Made by a program: the position numbers and the translations under genes. From Penelope pileata (Eukaryota > Chordata > Aves > Galliformes > Cracidae), in NCBI GenBank assembly GCA_013396635.1, contig WBMW01001305.1, positions 725,557 through 789,556 on the forward strand: a DNA stretch of 64,000 nucleotides, written 5' to 3'. Under the pieces are notes generated by a model. It saw only the letters and a program-made list of their open reading frames with translations, was not told where the DNA came from and did no database searches. This document shows positions 1 through 12,898 of this stretch, in pieces (the first letter of the stretch is position 1; each line of letters begins with the position of its first letter).

Positions 1-3000
1 AAGATGGTTCTTTCCTTATAAACTGATTGCTGATCATCAACTTCTAAAGAAAATGCGTTAAATGATCACATGCACTTCAAGACCTTTTCGATCTCCCTCT
101 CATTTCCTGCAAAATTTGACCAGTTAATCATTCTTAAATCTCTCTCTCTTCCAACATAGCGTACTCACTGTGTGGATAATGTGTTCCACTATGTGTGTCA
201 GTTGTATTAACTAAAAACTCTTCGGTTAAACTGTGTTAAGTCACAGCTCAAGTGCAAAGCAAAGGACAGTGGTTGTATCACCTGTTCAGATCTGTTCTCA
301 GATGGGCTCAGTTCTGTTCCTTGTAATGTCAGGGCGTAGCTGCTTTGGTTCCAGTTCAACTAAGGCTAGAAGTTCTATTTCCAGCTAAGCTGAAGGCTTT
401 GTTTCTTTGCTAAATCATGGAGTTATTGTCTGGGAACCATCTAAGTCATGCTAGTAGTCCAGGCACTTTGAAACTATACATTTTCTCTCTATTTTTACTG
501 CAAGCTAGTACTGTGTAAACAGAACTCTCCATTGAAATTACTGATTCTCCTCTGTAATATTAAATCTATTTTTAATTTGGATTGATTCACGTTCAGTATC
601 TCACCAAAGCAGAATCTGTATTTCTTCTGTCTCTATAGAAATGGCATCAGATGTTGATTGAAAATCTGAGTTAAGACAAATTTACCTGAAAATCAGCTAT
701 CTAGACAGGTTCCAGGAAAATGGAGGCTTAGAGAATAGTTTGAGCAAATTACAAAAATCTCTATATGGAATTAAAAAAAGAAGTAAAAAAAATGCTATTC
801 AGAAAAGATTTTCAGAATCCCTGTTTGACATGAGGTAACTAGTAACCCTCAGCTTTCAACTTGGAATCTTAGCAGCTCAGAATCTCAATTTCTCCAAAAA
901 TTTTACCCTTTCTCTGCAGCTTAAGTGAATGATGCATTGCTGAGAATTAAACAATGAAATCTAATAACTAATGTAGCAGGGACATGATGATGAAGTATCA
1001 CTTATAGCAGCAAAAAAATCCCCCTTTCACCTGCACAGTTGTGCAAATGTCATTCATTTTATAACAGTTAAAATGTTTGCTTTTTTCTGCCTTTAAAGCA
1101 GAAAGCAAGCACCAAAAACCCCACCTCAGACGTGCTTTCCATACAATCCAGGCCTGGTATCAAGCTCAGGAATGGAACTGCCATGGTCTGTGCCCATGCA
1201 GCAGCACAAAGCTATAGGCCAGCAGTGCTTGGGCTGCATTAGCTAGCAAACCTGTCTGAAAAATGTAACAGCCTCCTTATGGCTCCTACATGTACTTAAA
1301 TTTGGTGATAAAGCATTACAGTTGTGGGTTTGCAGGGAAGGGGACTTCTGAGATGACTGGAGGAGTCTGGGTGAGGCCCAGTGCTGCAGGCAGGCTGGCT
1401 TTCCCACTGCGTTCTGCTTCCGCCAGCTGCCTGGCTACCAGCAAAAATTGCTGATGAGTTCAGCTTTGTATCTCAGCATCCACATGGGGAAAGGAAAGTG
1501 GAGTAAAGCATTGGCCAGTGGTCATGCTGTTAGTCGTGCTGTTAGTCTTCAAAACAGAAGGAAAAGGTCTTCCCTCAAAATGTCGGTGTGCTCAGTAAGA
1601 GACAAATACAGCAAATTCACCCTTTGCAGAATGATTTGTTTATGTTGCCAGCACTTGTACAATCAGTAGCATGTTACAAATGCTGACAAAGGCTTGTTTT
1701 GCCTCACTTTTTCTATTAAAGGAAGTAGTATTGCAGTGTGTCCATCTGGCAGTTTCCACCTCTGGCTCTCAGCTTTAAGCTTGGTACCTGAAGGAAGAAA
1801 TTGTGTAGAGGTTTTTCCATCTTAACACACTCGTATTGATTTTGCTTCATAGCAGGAAGCAATATAAGGTGCTGAGATTACATCTGTTGTTTGTGGCTAC
1901 ACAGGCTGGACCAGCTAAAGTGTGCCTGCTCCTGCCTGCCTCTGTCCCTGTCTGCCTGTCCCCACAGCTCCAGGGCTGAGCTGCAGACATGTCCAGCAGC
2001 GTTGCTGCACCCAGCGAGGGCAGGGGCAATGTGGCTGCTGATGCTGGTGGCTGCTGATAACTGCTGTGACCCCACCTTGCTCTAACACAGTGCATGCACA
2101 GTGGGGCTGGGGAGTGCAAGGCTCCTGGCAGCGCTGCAGCAACTGCTGCAAAACCCCGGTGGGACACAGGGCATCCTCATCCTGCCTTCTTGCCTTGGTA
2201 GCAGTGGGGTGGTGTGGGAGCAAGGCCTCAGCCACCTGTGGATATTTATGAGCAGAAAAATTAGATGTCTCTGCTTTGCATTATGTCTTGTGACATGTGC
2301 ATCGTGCTACATCTGGATGTGTCAAAATGGATCATGTCACGTGATGCTTTGCAACCTGGTGTCAGGCTGCAGAGGTAGCTTCCTCGAGACAGAGTGAACG
2401 AAAGGTAAGAATTAAAGGTAGCTACCAAGCCAGGGGAGCAGAATTTTCTGTATTGCCCGTGACAGCGAGGATGGTGCTGCTCACAAAAAGGCTGCCTGAG
2501 CAAAACACTCATTTTGCCCTGCTCATCTCTTATCTCTTTGAAGTGAGGAGCTGAAGTTTATTAAGCAGGGGAGGGAAAAGAAATACAATTAAACAAAAGC
2601 AATTTTTTTTTAATTCAAAAAATTCGGGAAATTTGTGGCTTTTCTACCACAAATTATTCGTTTGGGTGCATTGCAGAAATATGAATGCATGTCTTTTCAA
2701 AGGTAGATAGTCCTTCATACTTCACTTCCATGATAGTAATGTTAAATAAATACAATCAAATATTTAGTGCTAAAATCTTGACTTTCATTTCATTTACTTT
2801 ACATTAGTTGGACTGTAATACCTGACTATTGAACACAGCCTCCTGCTTGTTTTTCCACTCAGAATTTTGAAGAGAAAAAAGTGAGGATCTTAAAAACATC
2901 CACAGAGGCCCAGCTGACCGCTGAAGCTCATGTACCACTGGATATGATGAGACTATCCAGAACTGCCACAAAAGGCTGAATTAAATGTCGGAAGTAAATA

Positions 3001-6000
3001 GTAAGATGCTGTGGTCATGTTATGTTTGTGGCTGAAAATCATAGACACAAATCCTTCTTTTAAAAGAAAGCGTAATATATCTTCAAGCCCCATGTACATG
3101 CCAGAAATGGGAAGGAACTCTTAAAGTATGCAATGTGGATATTTTTCTCTACTCAGCTTTATTTTGGTGGCTTTCACAAGGCAGCGTTTCCTTGCGAGCT
3201 CTCTCCCACCCTCTGTGGTTGCGCTGAAGGCTTCACCGGCTCCTGTGGGCAATGAGCTCAGCCACAGCCCAACACAACGAGCAGCACTGCTGTTACAGCC
3301 AGCCACGAGAGTACAATGGTACAGGACAAGAGGAGCTGGCAGGCAGAGCCGGCGCCTTTTGTTAGATCAACCCAAGTCAGCAAGTGAGAACAGGCACGTG
3401 TTCAAGCGCCCAAGTGTAGGGTTAAACTTAACCCCAAATAGGGTTCATATACCTGCATTTTTGTCCGCATTTTTACATTTCTGTGAGGTGTTCTAACCAT
3501 GTGATAAACTTCTGAGTACAAAGCAAGGCAAAAGTGGCATAGTCCAGTCACTTAAAACATCAGAAAACCATGTGCTTACCCTTCCCACCCTGCCAGCCTC
3601 CCTTCAGCTCTGTCAGCAGGCTCCTTGCAGCAGGGCCCTGCCTGTCAAGTCAAGGGTGAGGCAGCCCTTTGGAAGGCTCTGTAACCAGAGAAAGCCTTGC
3701 TGGAGAAAAGAATGGAGAGAACCTGTTCCTCTCATCTCAAAACAAGCATCCCCCTTCTCTTGCATCAGGAGTTTGACCCTGAAAGGGGATTTTTCTTCTG
3801 TTTCCGTGCAAGTGAAAATAGTGTGTATAGCATGTAACTGAATGTGTTGGACTGTTCGTTCCTTCAAGAATGCAGAGCAGGACACATGGAATCTCACTGG
3901 ATTCCTATATTCTAACCAGTATTGATGTAGTTTTGATGTAATCAAAACCAGATAATGTAAAGATATAGAAACAAAGCATCAGAAACTTACCAATTTCTTT
4001 TAGCCTATTTCTAAAATAGTCTCTAAAGAAAATACAGAAGAAAATGTGGTTCCACTTCTCTTTTTCTGCCTTTTAGCACCAAGAATTTGCAATACAGTAC
4101 TGATAGTTTTATTTGTGCTTGTGATAAACAGCCAGTGATAAGTTGTGGTCGAGGAAGTGGTTTTCTGTTCCATATAACAGCAGGTACAAGTGGTGCCGCT
4201 TGAATCAGACACAGTTTCTACAATACTAAGAACAAGAAGTCAAAGTAAGTTCAGAAGCAGGTATCTAGAGTTTCACATTTACGCTGTGAGGAATCTGCTT
4301 GGTCCTACCCAAGTGAATTAAGGCAACAGCCATTCTTTGCTTGTAGCACTTGCCACCAAAAGCTGTTTGTTTCCCCAAATGTAACCGTCCTTAGGTTGCT
4401 CCTGCCTTCCCCATCCTCAGCCTTGCCACGTTCCCAGGCTGTGCATATGCAGCACTTCAAGCTGCCTGGAAAACTCACACACGCGTTTCTCACCGTTTAG
4501 CACCAGCTCATCGAATATATCTGTATATCTATCAACAGGATTCAGCCCTGATATTTTACTACTTCAAGACTGTCCCAGTTTGGCTATGTTGTGCTTATTT
4601 GCACCTCTAACAGGACACAGTAAAACCGTAATTTGCACCTTTTGAGGGAGGAAATTCAGAGGCAAAAAGAAAAGGGTGTTACTGTTCAAAAGCTGTCAGA
4701 ACAGAAACTTAATCAGGGAAATCCATATAAAAGGGAATGTGGGACAGTACGTGATGACAGCGTCTTGTTACGGTGCCTGCACACAGCATGGGGCTTCTGG
4801 ATCACACTTCTCCTGAGGCAGCTGAGACAGGCTCTCTGCTTTCTTTCCAGGTGTCTGAGCTAGGTAAAGCATTCTCTTCATCATCTCTCTTCCTCTGTAA
4901 TGTGATCAAATCCATCATTCCTTTTGTTATCTCCTTTTGTGTTTGCTTTGCCCCGCAGTGATTTGCTAACTGCAAAGGAAGCAAGTGCTCTAAAAACACA
5001 CCAGCCTGCTGCAAGTAAGTCATACTTATCAGATGTGCTGCTTGTGAATCATGCTGACAGATTGGATCTGTTTACCTCAAACAAACTGTCAGAAATGTTC
5101 AGTACCCGAACCAAAGCATGGAAAAGGCTTTCAAATACACGTGTAGATCAGATCGTAGCCCACCGCATCGTATTTTGCATATTTCATAAAGGCATCGCAT
5201 GTACGTTTGCATGTAACAGGCTGAACAGTCTGTTTACAAAGATATTTGGTATTGCTACAAGAAAAATCAATTAAGCCTCATGTAGCTAATGGGGTGGGAG
5301 AGGATTTTCTCTGGCTTGCTCTGCCCAGCATGGTGGCTGCAGGCAGCAGGAGCTGCTGAGCTGCAAGCAGGGCTGCACTGCCAGCATCCACCCTCGCCTT
5401 GCCCAAGGGCTCCCACAGCTCTGGGCTGCCTCACGCCCACTGTGGGACCAGCGGCACCTCAACTGCAGCTCCAGTGGGCAGAGCACCCCGCCTGTTCGCC
5501 GCAAGCAAAGAAATGCCAGAAACATTACAATGTGTTTGCTATACATTGCCTGGAAATGTCCCCTGCATGGGGGAAGGTATATACAACAAGCTTGCTTTTC
5601 TTCCTCTGCTTCAGCCTTGCTATTTTGGGTGTAAGTTGGTTTTCTTAGCAACTTTAGAAACGGTTTCAAACTGACTTTATGGAAGAGACACCTTCCCTCA
5701 CAACAACAAGGTTTTCAAAATCATGAACAAGCACACATATAGCTATGATTTGTAATAGTAACCCCTGTCTACCTGCCAGAGACGCTCTGTGTGGCTTTAA
5801 TTTGGGAACCCAAGGTGAAGTTTAAAAAAGGCTTAAACTAGTCTGGTTCCATTTCCAAAGCTCTTAGAAGAAAGCTCTTTTTTAGTCTAATGCTCCAAGC
5901 AAGACTCAGAATCGATATTTAATTGATTAAAAAAAATAAAACATAAAAAAAACCCTGCTTGAAATGTATAAGTACAATTTTGTACAATAAGTACAAAACT

Positions 6001-8750
6001 GTAAAATCTGGGGAATTAAACAGTTCCTATTAAACAATTACTCACAGCCTTGCCCAATGTTTACATGGAAACCAAGTGGGACAGTCTGAGGCTGGGAGGA
6101 GTAGAGGGTTGGTTTGGTTTTCACTTCTCTTTTGTTTTGTTGTTGCTGTTGCTGTGTTTTGACCTGCAACGGTGTCAGAAAGTACCCCCATGACTGTGAG
6201 ACAGCACTTGTAGCTCCCCTGTGCGGGGACCCAGCCCAGATGCTCCAGACCTGCTCTGACCAGAGGGGCTGGCTAGCTCTTCACATGTGGGCAAGTTTCT
6301 CACCAGCAGTGCTGACGTGCAAATCAGGAGCTCAGCACCAGCACCTCTCTGGTGAGCCCTGGGCTGCTGGTTACAGCTGCTTTGTACACACAGGAGTCTG
6401 GTCAGCACTGGCTCATGTGGGAGGGTGCCTGCAGGGCTCTGCTGTGCAGTGAAACCAGCTGAGGGCTGGCCAGCCTGTATGGTCACTAGGTGTGCACGTT
6501 CCCCAGGAAACAGCTGTGTGTGACTGTTATTTAACATGGCCAACAAACCTCTTTGAGGACTGCCGTTGTTAGATATGTGTTGGATGAACATGGTTGTGCT
6601 TGTAAATAAGTGTCCGGAGAACCAATTTATGAGAGACGTTCCATCTGCTTGCCCCGTGACTCTCCATCAGCAGGCTCCTAGCTGTCGTGCATGTGTTGGT
6701 TTTGCCTTGCAGCACTCCTGTGCTGTTGGTGCATCCTCCACCAACATCTCTCCCAAAACAAGGGGCAAGTGTGCTGAGATGAGTGCATGCTGATTTGTCG
6801 GTCAGTGGAGGTTTAAGTAAGTTCTTATGGTGCGTCTGAACCAGTAGCAGCCGTGTTCTTTCTCATGACTGACTAATGCCGATTTGTGCCTGTGGTCCAG
6901 GCCAGGACTATAAATTGTCATCTGGTCTTGGTCACACCATAAAATAATTCAGTAAAAATTAATTCCCACAATCTATGTTAGTGCTAATGAAAAATGGATT
7001 TGTTTACATAGAAAAAAAAAAGGGGGGGAAGACAGCAAATTCCTGAATTTCTAGGGGATCTGACAATGGATATTTTCTGTTAGGCAAACAAAGTTCCTGA
7101 CAATGTTTCTAAACATCTTGCACAATATGGTATTTTACAGCGGTGCTATTGTGTTTGCAAAAGGGAAGCATACTCCAATATAATCACTGTGCTATTAATT
7201 TTTGCACTTCCATTGTATCAGTTCTGCTTCAGTATTACTTTTTTTATCTGCAGCCATCCCCACTTCAATACTTGCAGAGAGTGAGAGGGAAATGATGAGC
7301 TGTTGAAGCCCTGCTACTGCAGCCCCCTGGCTGCGGCAGCGTTCCCCCCTGCTCCTGTGAGCAGCCGATGCACTGGGGAGCCTGTCCTGCCAGAGGGAAG
7401 GACAGCGGGGCCTAGGGAGATCCCTGTGGGTCTGCCAGGTCCTTGTACAGCCCTTGTTGCTTTAAAAGGATCTATGTCCTTCAGAAATTCTCTAGAAAGA
7501 CAGAAATACAGGCAGGCACAAAAGTATCCTGAAAGACTTCTTTACAAAGATATTTCTCTCTCTTTGTTACCAGGGCATGTAGCAGCAGCTTTTTGTTCGT
7601 GTATATATGGCAGATAAAAATTTATCTATTTTTGTACAGCTTTTCACCTTCATAAATTTGGAATTGATGTGCCATTTGCCAACTCCAAATGAACACACAG
7701 CCTTCTGTTCCCTCTTGAATAGCATTATCTGTGTCGACAGTAGAGGCTTGAGGGATGGGGAAAGCAGCTGATTATGACATTCCTCTTGGTTCGTGATACT
7801 CAAGCAAACTGCAGCTACATTAAAAATATTCCCTTCATAGTATTCGCATGTTATATAAAGTCCTGGGAATGAGTTGTCCTCAGATGGACGTTATATTTAA
7901 AAACAAGCTGCACTGGAAAACTTTCTGATGGCATTCACACAACTCTGCGAAGCAGACCCTGTACGCAGTGCCTCAGTATTGCCATGGCCGCCCCTGGCAG
8001 GGGCTGGGCTCTTGCTGTCTGCTGGGTGTTGGCCAGCAGCAGCCAGCTCTGCACCTACCTGGCCCCTGCACACTGAGCAGGCGAAGAAGTAAGGGTCTCA
8101 GATGCACCTTTTGGAAACAAAATAAACACAGCTCCTTCTTACTAGATGAGAGCAGAACTGTTGAGAAACGTCTGTAATATCGTTACAAGTGTGTTTATTT
8201 CATTTTTCCTTCCTGTTTTTCTTACTGAAGCCATTTTTATTCAATTCTTTGGTGAAACTACTGCAAGCTCAGCTTTGGGACACCAGAATGGGCTGTCATT
8301 TACAGTAGAGAAGGAATGCCATCAGAAGAAAAGGCTTCAGAACGAAGGGTCTGGTGTGAGACAGATGAATATCTACCCCTCTAGCTCTCTCCCCTAATAA
8401 TCTCTGTAGTATCTAGCAGTTTCAGTGGAACCTTTCAAATCTTGACAGTGCTGTGGGATGTCACAAGCTGCTTATAAAAAAGAAAGATGCTACGAGTCAT
8501 CAGCCTCTCTTTTCCAGGAATAGAGCTGGGTAAGCTCAGGGTCTGAAAAACCCCCGACTTCCTGGATTTCTCTCAAGACATGGAAGATGAAAATATTCTC
8601 ATTTGTTTAGTTATGTTACCTACTTCACTGCAATTGCTTGTGCTTGAGACACAAACTTCTCTGCAAGTGTCTGAAGATGGCACGTGTCTTATTCTTTTCG
8701 TGCACTCATCCTAGAACTGCCATTTTCCACCTGTTTTGTGAAACCCTAAT

Positions 8751-8770
8751 TCTCCCTCCCTCCCTCCCTC
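8751..8770 (+). repeat. TCCC microsatellite
   Basis: About four to five uninterrupted CCCT units with a short pyrimidine-rich lead-in. Confidence 0.9.
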
Positions 8771-9024
8771 ATTTCCCCACCACCACCTTTATAAAGTAGC
8801 ATTCTGCTTTCCTGTGTTGCTATGACAACATTTACACTTGCCTTTTGAAGGCAAAATATGTGGTTTCCTTCCATATTTTTGTCAGCGTGCTCTTGTGTTA
8901 GAGGGACACACAGGGGAATGAAGGCAAACACAGATAAAGCTTTATGCAGCAGGCTGCAACTTTATTTCTTAACAGAAAGGGCACTTACGTGGGTCTAGCA
9001 TGGATTTACCGATGGTAACATTCC

Positions 9025-9711
9025 TCAGTGTACCCTTAAGACAGCTTTACTCAGTTTAGTATTCTCAATATTCTTCCTCAGTGCAAGAGAAAATGAAAGG
9101 AGGCATAGTGAGAAAAGACCACCAGCAAAATCCACAGTGATCATTGTTCCTAGGAGCTGGCAACTAATCCCTGAGAAGGAAAGCAGCTCAGGGGAACCAA
9201 GGATTAAAAAAGGTAGCAAGCTACATTTTAATAAGGAGGCAGAAGCACAGAGAAAAAAAACCCTTTCCTTTGCCCTCATCTGCCCAAAGGAAGGTCTTTG
9301 CAAATGTAATGTGTTCCACTGTAAAATACGGGAACTAATGGTTGCACCTGATAAGAGCGGCAGTTGTTGTGTGGGCAGAGGGGGCTGTGCTCCATCTCCC
9401 AACAGCAGCCTCAGTGCCTCCACCTTAATGACTTTCCTATTACATACAGCCCAACTGACCCGTGCCTCTTTCCACCTATAGTAGCTGGGTAGCAGCTTAT
9501 TTAAAGCAGAGGTAAAAAAAACTTTCTCATCCAAAGACATCTCTACACGAGGTTTTGAAAGGATAGGGTCTTTACTAGCAATGCCAAGAGTTAAGAAACA
9601 ACTCCTTCCACCAAGTGCCTTGCTCTCCTCTTTAAGCCACAGAACGTGAGTCAGATAACTCTTATGGGCTGCAGCACTTGGCTTGGAACATAAAGACAGA
9701 TGAGGAATCAC
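9025..9711 (-). other. Unassigned 228-codon open frame, doubtful coding
   Basis: This is the longest uninterrupted ATG-to-stop frame in the window. The translation begins MIPHLSLCSKPSAAAHK and has hydrophobic stretches in its C-terminal half (around LLPFLILGSPELL and GGLFSLCLLSFSLAL). I recognise no domain or family. An AATAAA lies about 60 nt after the stop on the same strand, near 8961-8966. No promoter-like GC-rich sequence sits immediately upstream. It may be a chance frame, part of a noncoding transcript, or a lineage-restricted gene; chance is the most likely. Confidence 0.15.
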
Positions 9712-12700
9712 ATTTCCTCAAAGCAAGAGGCTGCCTCTGCTGGGGCTTGTTTCAGGTCTCTTTACAAATCCTACAGGAGGAGATATGTGACAGATGTACC
9801 TCCACAGTTCTGGCACTGTCAGTAACCTGAAGTGCCTCCCCTGCCTGGGCTGTGGGAGCACTGTCCTTTTAGTACACCCTGCCTCTGCAGCGCATTAGCC
9901 AAAGCTTGTGCTCTCTGAATGTGGGAAATGCTGAGCTCTGAACACTGCTGACAAAATTCTAAACTGTGTCAACAGACTTCGGAGCAAATACAAAAAATCC
10001 TGTTGCATTTAAATACGTTGTTAATACCTTCCTCAGTGTATGATGGTGTCAGCTGAGTGAGCTTAGGCTACTCACTGCACTAGGACTTGATAAGAAGTAT
10101 GAACTGCTGCTGTAAACTAGCTTCCATGCGCATGCTGTGAACTTGTGCCAGAACCACGAGTGCCTGTTGCTCCTGCTCTGACCCCTCTGTTGTCAAGTAA
10201 TTCCCTATCACTTCCACTGTCAGAGATATCCCTCAATAAAATGCATTCTACACAGAGTTCAGAAGGTAGATAAATACACTGAAAATTATCAATATAGAAC
10301 AAATGTGATTTAGCATACTCAGAGGAGGCCAGGTCAATATTGCAAAATGCTGGCAGCAGTCATCCTTTTGACAGAAAGGCTGGGTACTCATGATGTCTAC
10401 TCGATACCCATCTCCAACTGTGGAGAAGAAACTTAGCAAAATAAGAAGCAGACGGTGGCTGCAGCTGTCTCCAAGGACACCTGATGGTCTTTGTCCCCAG
10501 ACCCTGAGGCCAGCAGCACAGCTCCGCTTGGCGGGTCTGTTCTGGTTGTCCTGTGCTGGATCTGCTTTGTGGCATCCCACCTGTAACCACTGTCAGCTTC
10601 CTTGGGGTTCAGAATTTCCGTATCTGAAGAGGCATGTCAATAATCTGAAGAGGCTGGGTCAATAACCGAGCCTCCACCATGGAGGATCACAAAGCTGCAC
10701 TAACAGCTTAGCAACAAATTTACGTGGCTTAAATCTATTTCCCTGTTCATTGTCAATTTTACTGAAAACTTGGGAGTTACAAACACATTACTGGAATAGG
10801 AATTTTGGCACACGTAATTGGCAGATAAGGTAGAGGTGATGGGAAGAGCACTTCCTTATGGAACACAAGAACTCAAGGGAAAAGGCAAGTGGAGGAGGCG
10901 TCCTGTGGTTCCCAGACCTCTGGGCCTGCAGGAAGCTGTTCCCTCAGACCACACTTTCAGCACCCCCAGAGAGCCAGGCAAGCTCTGGGCAGGGTATGTT
11001 CTGGACAGCAGCACAACCTGGTGCACAGCTGCCGTGCAGGGGACGCACAGCGTAACCCCTGTGCCTCCGACCCGCTCCCTCTTCTCCAGCACGCTTTTAT
11101 GTCCCTGCACAGATTGACTGTGACGCATTTATATCCAGCAGCGTTCCTCTACAGCAGGAGATTCTTTGTTGTGAATTTATGGCTGGATTATGTCCCTCTT
11201 TAAGCTACCTTGTAGGACAAAGCAGCTGTAACACATGGTCCTCACAGCACTCCCGCACTGGGAGCAGGAGAGAGTGATGAGCAGCAGCAGAGCACAGGCT
11301 CTGCTCTATTCTGTCACAACAAACCCCTCTAACGTGGTGAGCAAGTTTAGGCAACACTCTTTCCCCTGAAGTAAGCAGCTTTAAAGCTCATGTGTCAGCT
11401 GAGCATTGAGAGAAAATAGGAAATGAAATATGCGTAGCTTCTGATAGCGTGTTTTCAAAATTTGAGCTGTATGCACAGTTTTAGTTTGTGAGATCATTCT
11501 TGCTTAAAACTCAGCTTTAAAAAATCCACAAAATAAGTATTCAATAGCCAAGTCTTTTTTTCTTTTTTTCTTCTTTNCCTCAGTGATATTACTACATCTA
11601 TGGAAATAAGGGGATATTTATTTGTCCACAGTGCTCTCTCCCAGCTCATTTTTCTGTCTCTAGAGAGCAGCCTCAGAATTTTAATTGTCCTAAATCAAAT
11701 CAAGAAACCACTTCAGGCTAGGTGCAGCAAGGATTACTGGCTCGTGCTAAGATCCCAGACCAGAAGCGCTAGCTGCTGCACAGCCCCTGTGCCCACGCTG
11801 AGCGGTGCTTCAGTCCCTGCAGTTCTTGCCAAGCACGCTCAGTAAGATACTGCTTTTGTCCAAATCAGTGTGAAACGCCGCTCTGGAGTCACACATCTGG
11901 GTACAGGGATAACAGTCAGAGAATGCCTAATGCATTTAGGGTGTATTGTTTGTGCCTTTGTTTTTGTTAATAATTCGGCAGCTTTGTTTTTGTTTTAAGA
12001 TCCAAACAATGAAACTTCACTCATCAGCCAGGGAAAACAGTTCAGAGCCTGACATCCGCTGTGACAAGGGCTCTCTTGATTTTCAGTCTCAATTTTCTTT
12101 CCTTTAATTTCTTCTTCTTAATTGGACTAGTGTATGACATGCTAACTAATTTCCTCCCATCATTAGGCTGTAGTCCTGCACATATTTATGCATAGGGTTG
12201 ACTTTGTTATCACAAGGAATCTGAAATTAAGGTGGTAAAGCAATAAATGCATACATGTGCGTAGGGTGCTGGGGAGCTGCACCTCAGTGTTCACATTCCT
12301 CATGTATCTGTTGATTTAGACAGTTCTAATCTCCTTAAATGTTGTGTTCTCAACCTGCATATTTTGCCTAGGTTAGTCTCCTTGCTGACAGCAATCCATC
12401 CAGACAGTAAAATCACATAGTAACTCTTCCATGTTAAATATCCATCTCTTCAGTTAATGAAGTATCCCAACATGAATGTGATATTCCAGGTCTGATTCCT
12501 TCAAATATGTCCACTATCATTAAGGTTCATTGATGTACATCCATGTTCAGAAAGATGCAGCTCCAAATTAGAAATGTTCCTGGGGGTAAACAGCATATGT
12601 TCTGTCTGCCGTGACACTGGCATGGATGTGCATTGCGCAAAAACTTTCCATGCTTTTTTTCTTAATAAGGCAAGAAATACATTAAATAAGACAGAAAGGG

Positions 12701-12883
12701 TAAGGTGATTTGGTAGAGCAGGGAGTTATCTATCAAGAGGAATCAGTCAAGTCTAAAGGAGCAGTGTTATTTGCAGTGCGCTAAACTGGAACTCCTAATC
12801 TAATGTAATTCAAAGGCTTTATCTTAAAAGCACTAGAAATTAGAGAATTTCATAGCATTTTTCTTATGCAAAGAGGATAAGGA

Positions 12884-12898
12884 ATAAATAAATAAATA
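12884..12898 (+). repeat. AAAT microsatellite
   Basis: Three to four AAAT units (ATAAATAAATAAATA). Confidence 0.8.

Noticed and set aside
9137..9481. 114-codon plus-strand frame opposite the 228-codon frame
   Set aside because: It lies within the longer antisense frame, has no known motif, and is probably its shadow or chance.
10856..11128. Several overlapping frames on both strands
   Set aside because: All are under about 105 codons in a GC-richer patch, with no motif or splice context supporting a gene.
11577..11577. Single N base (another at 23651)
   Set aside because: Isolated ambiguous base calls, not assembly gaps. No structural meaning is inferred.
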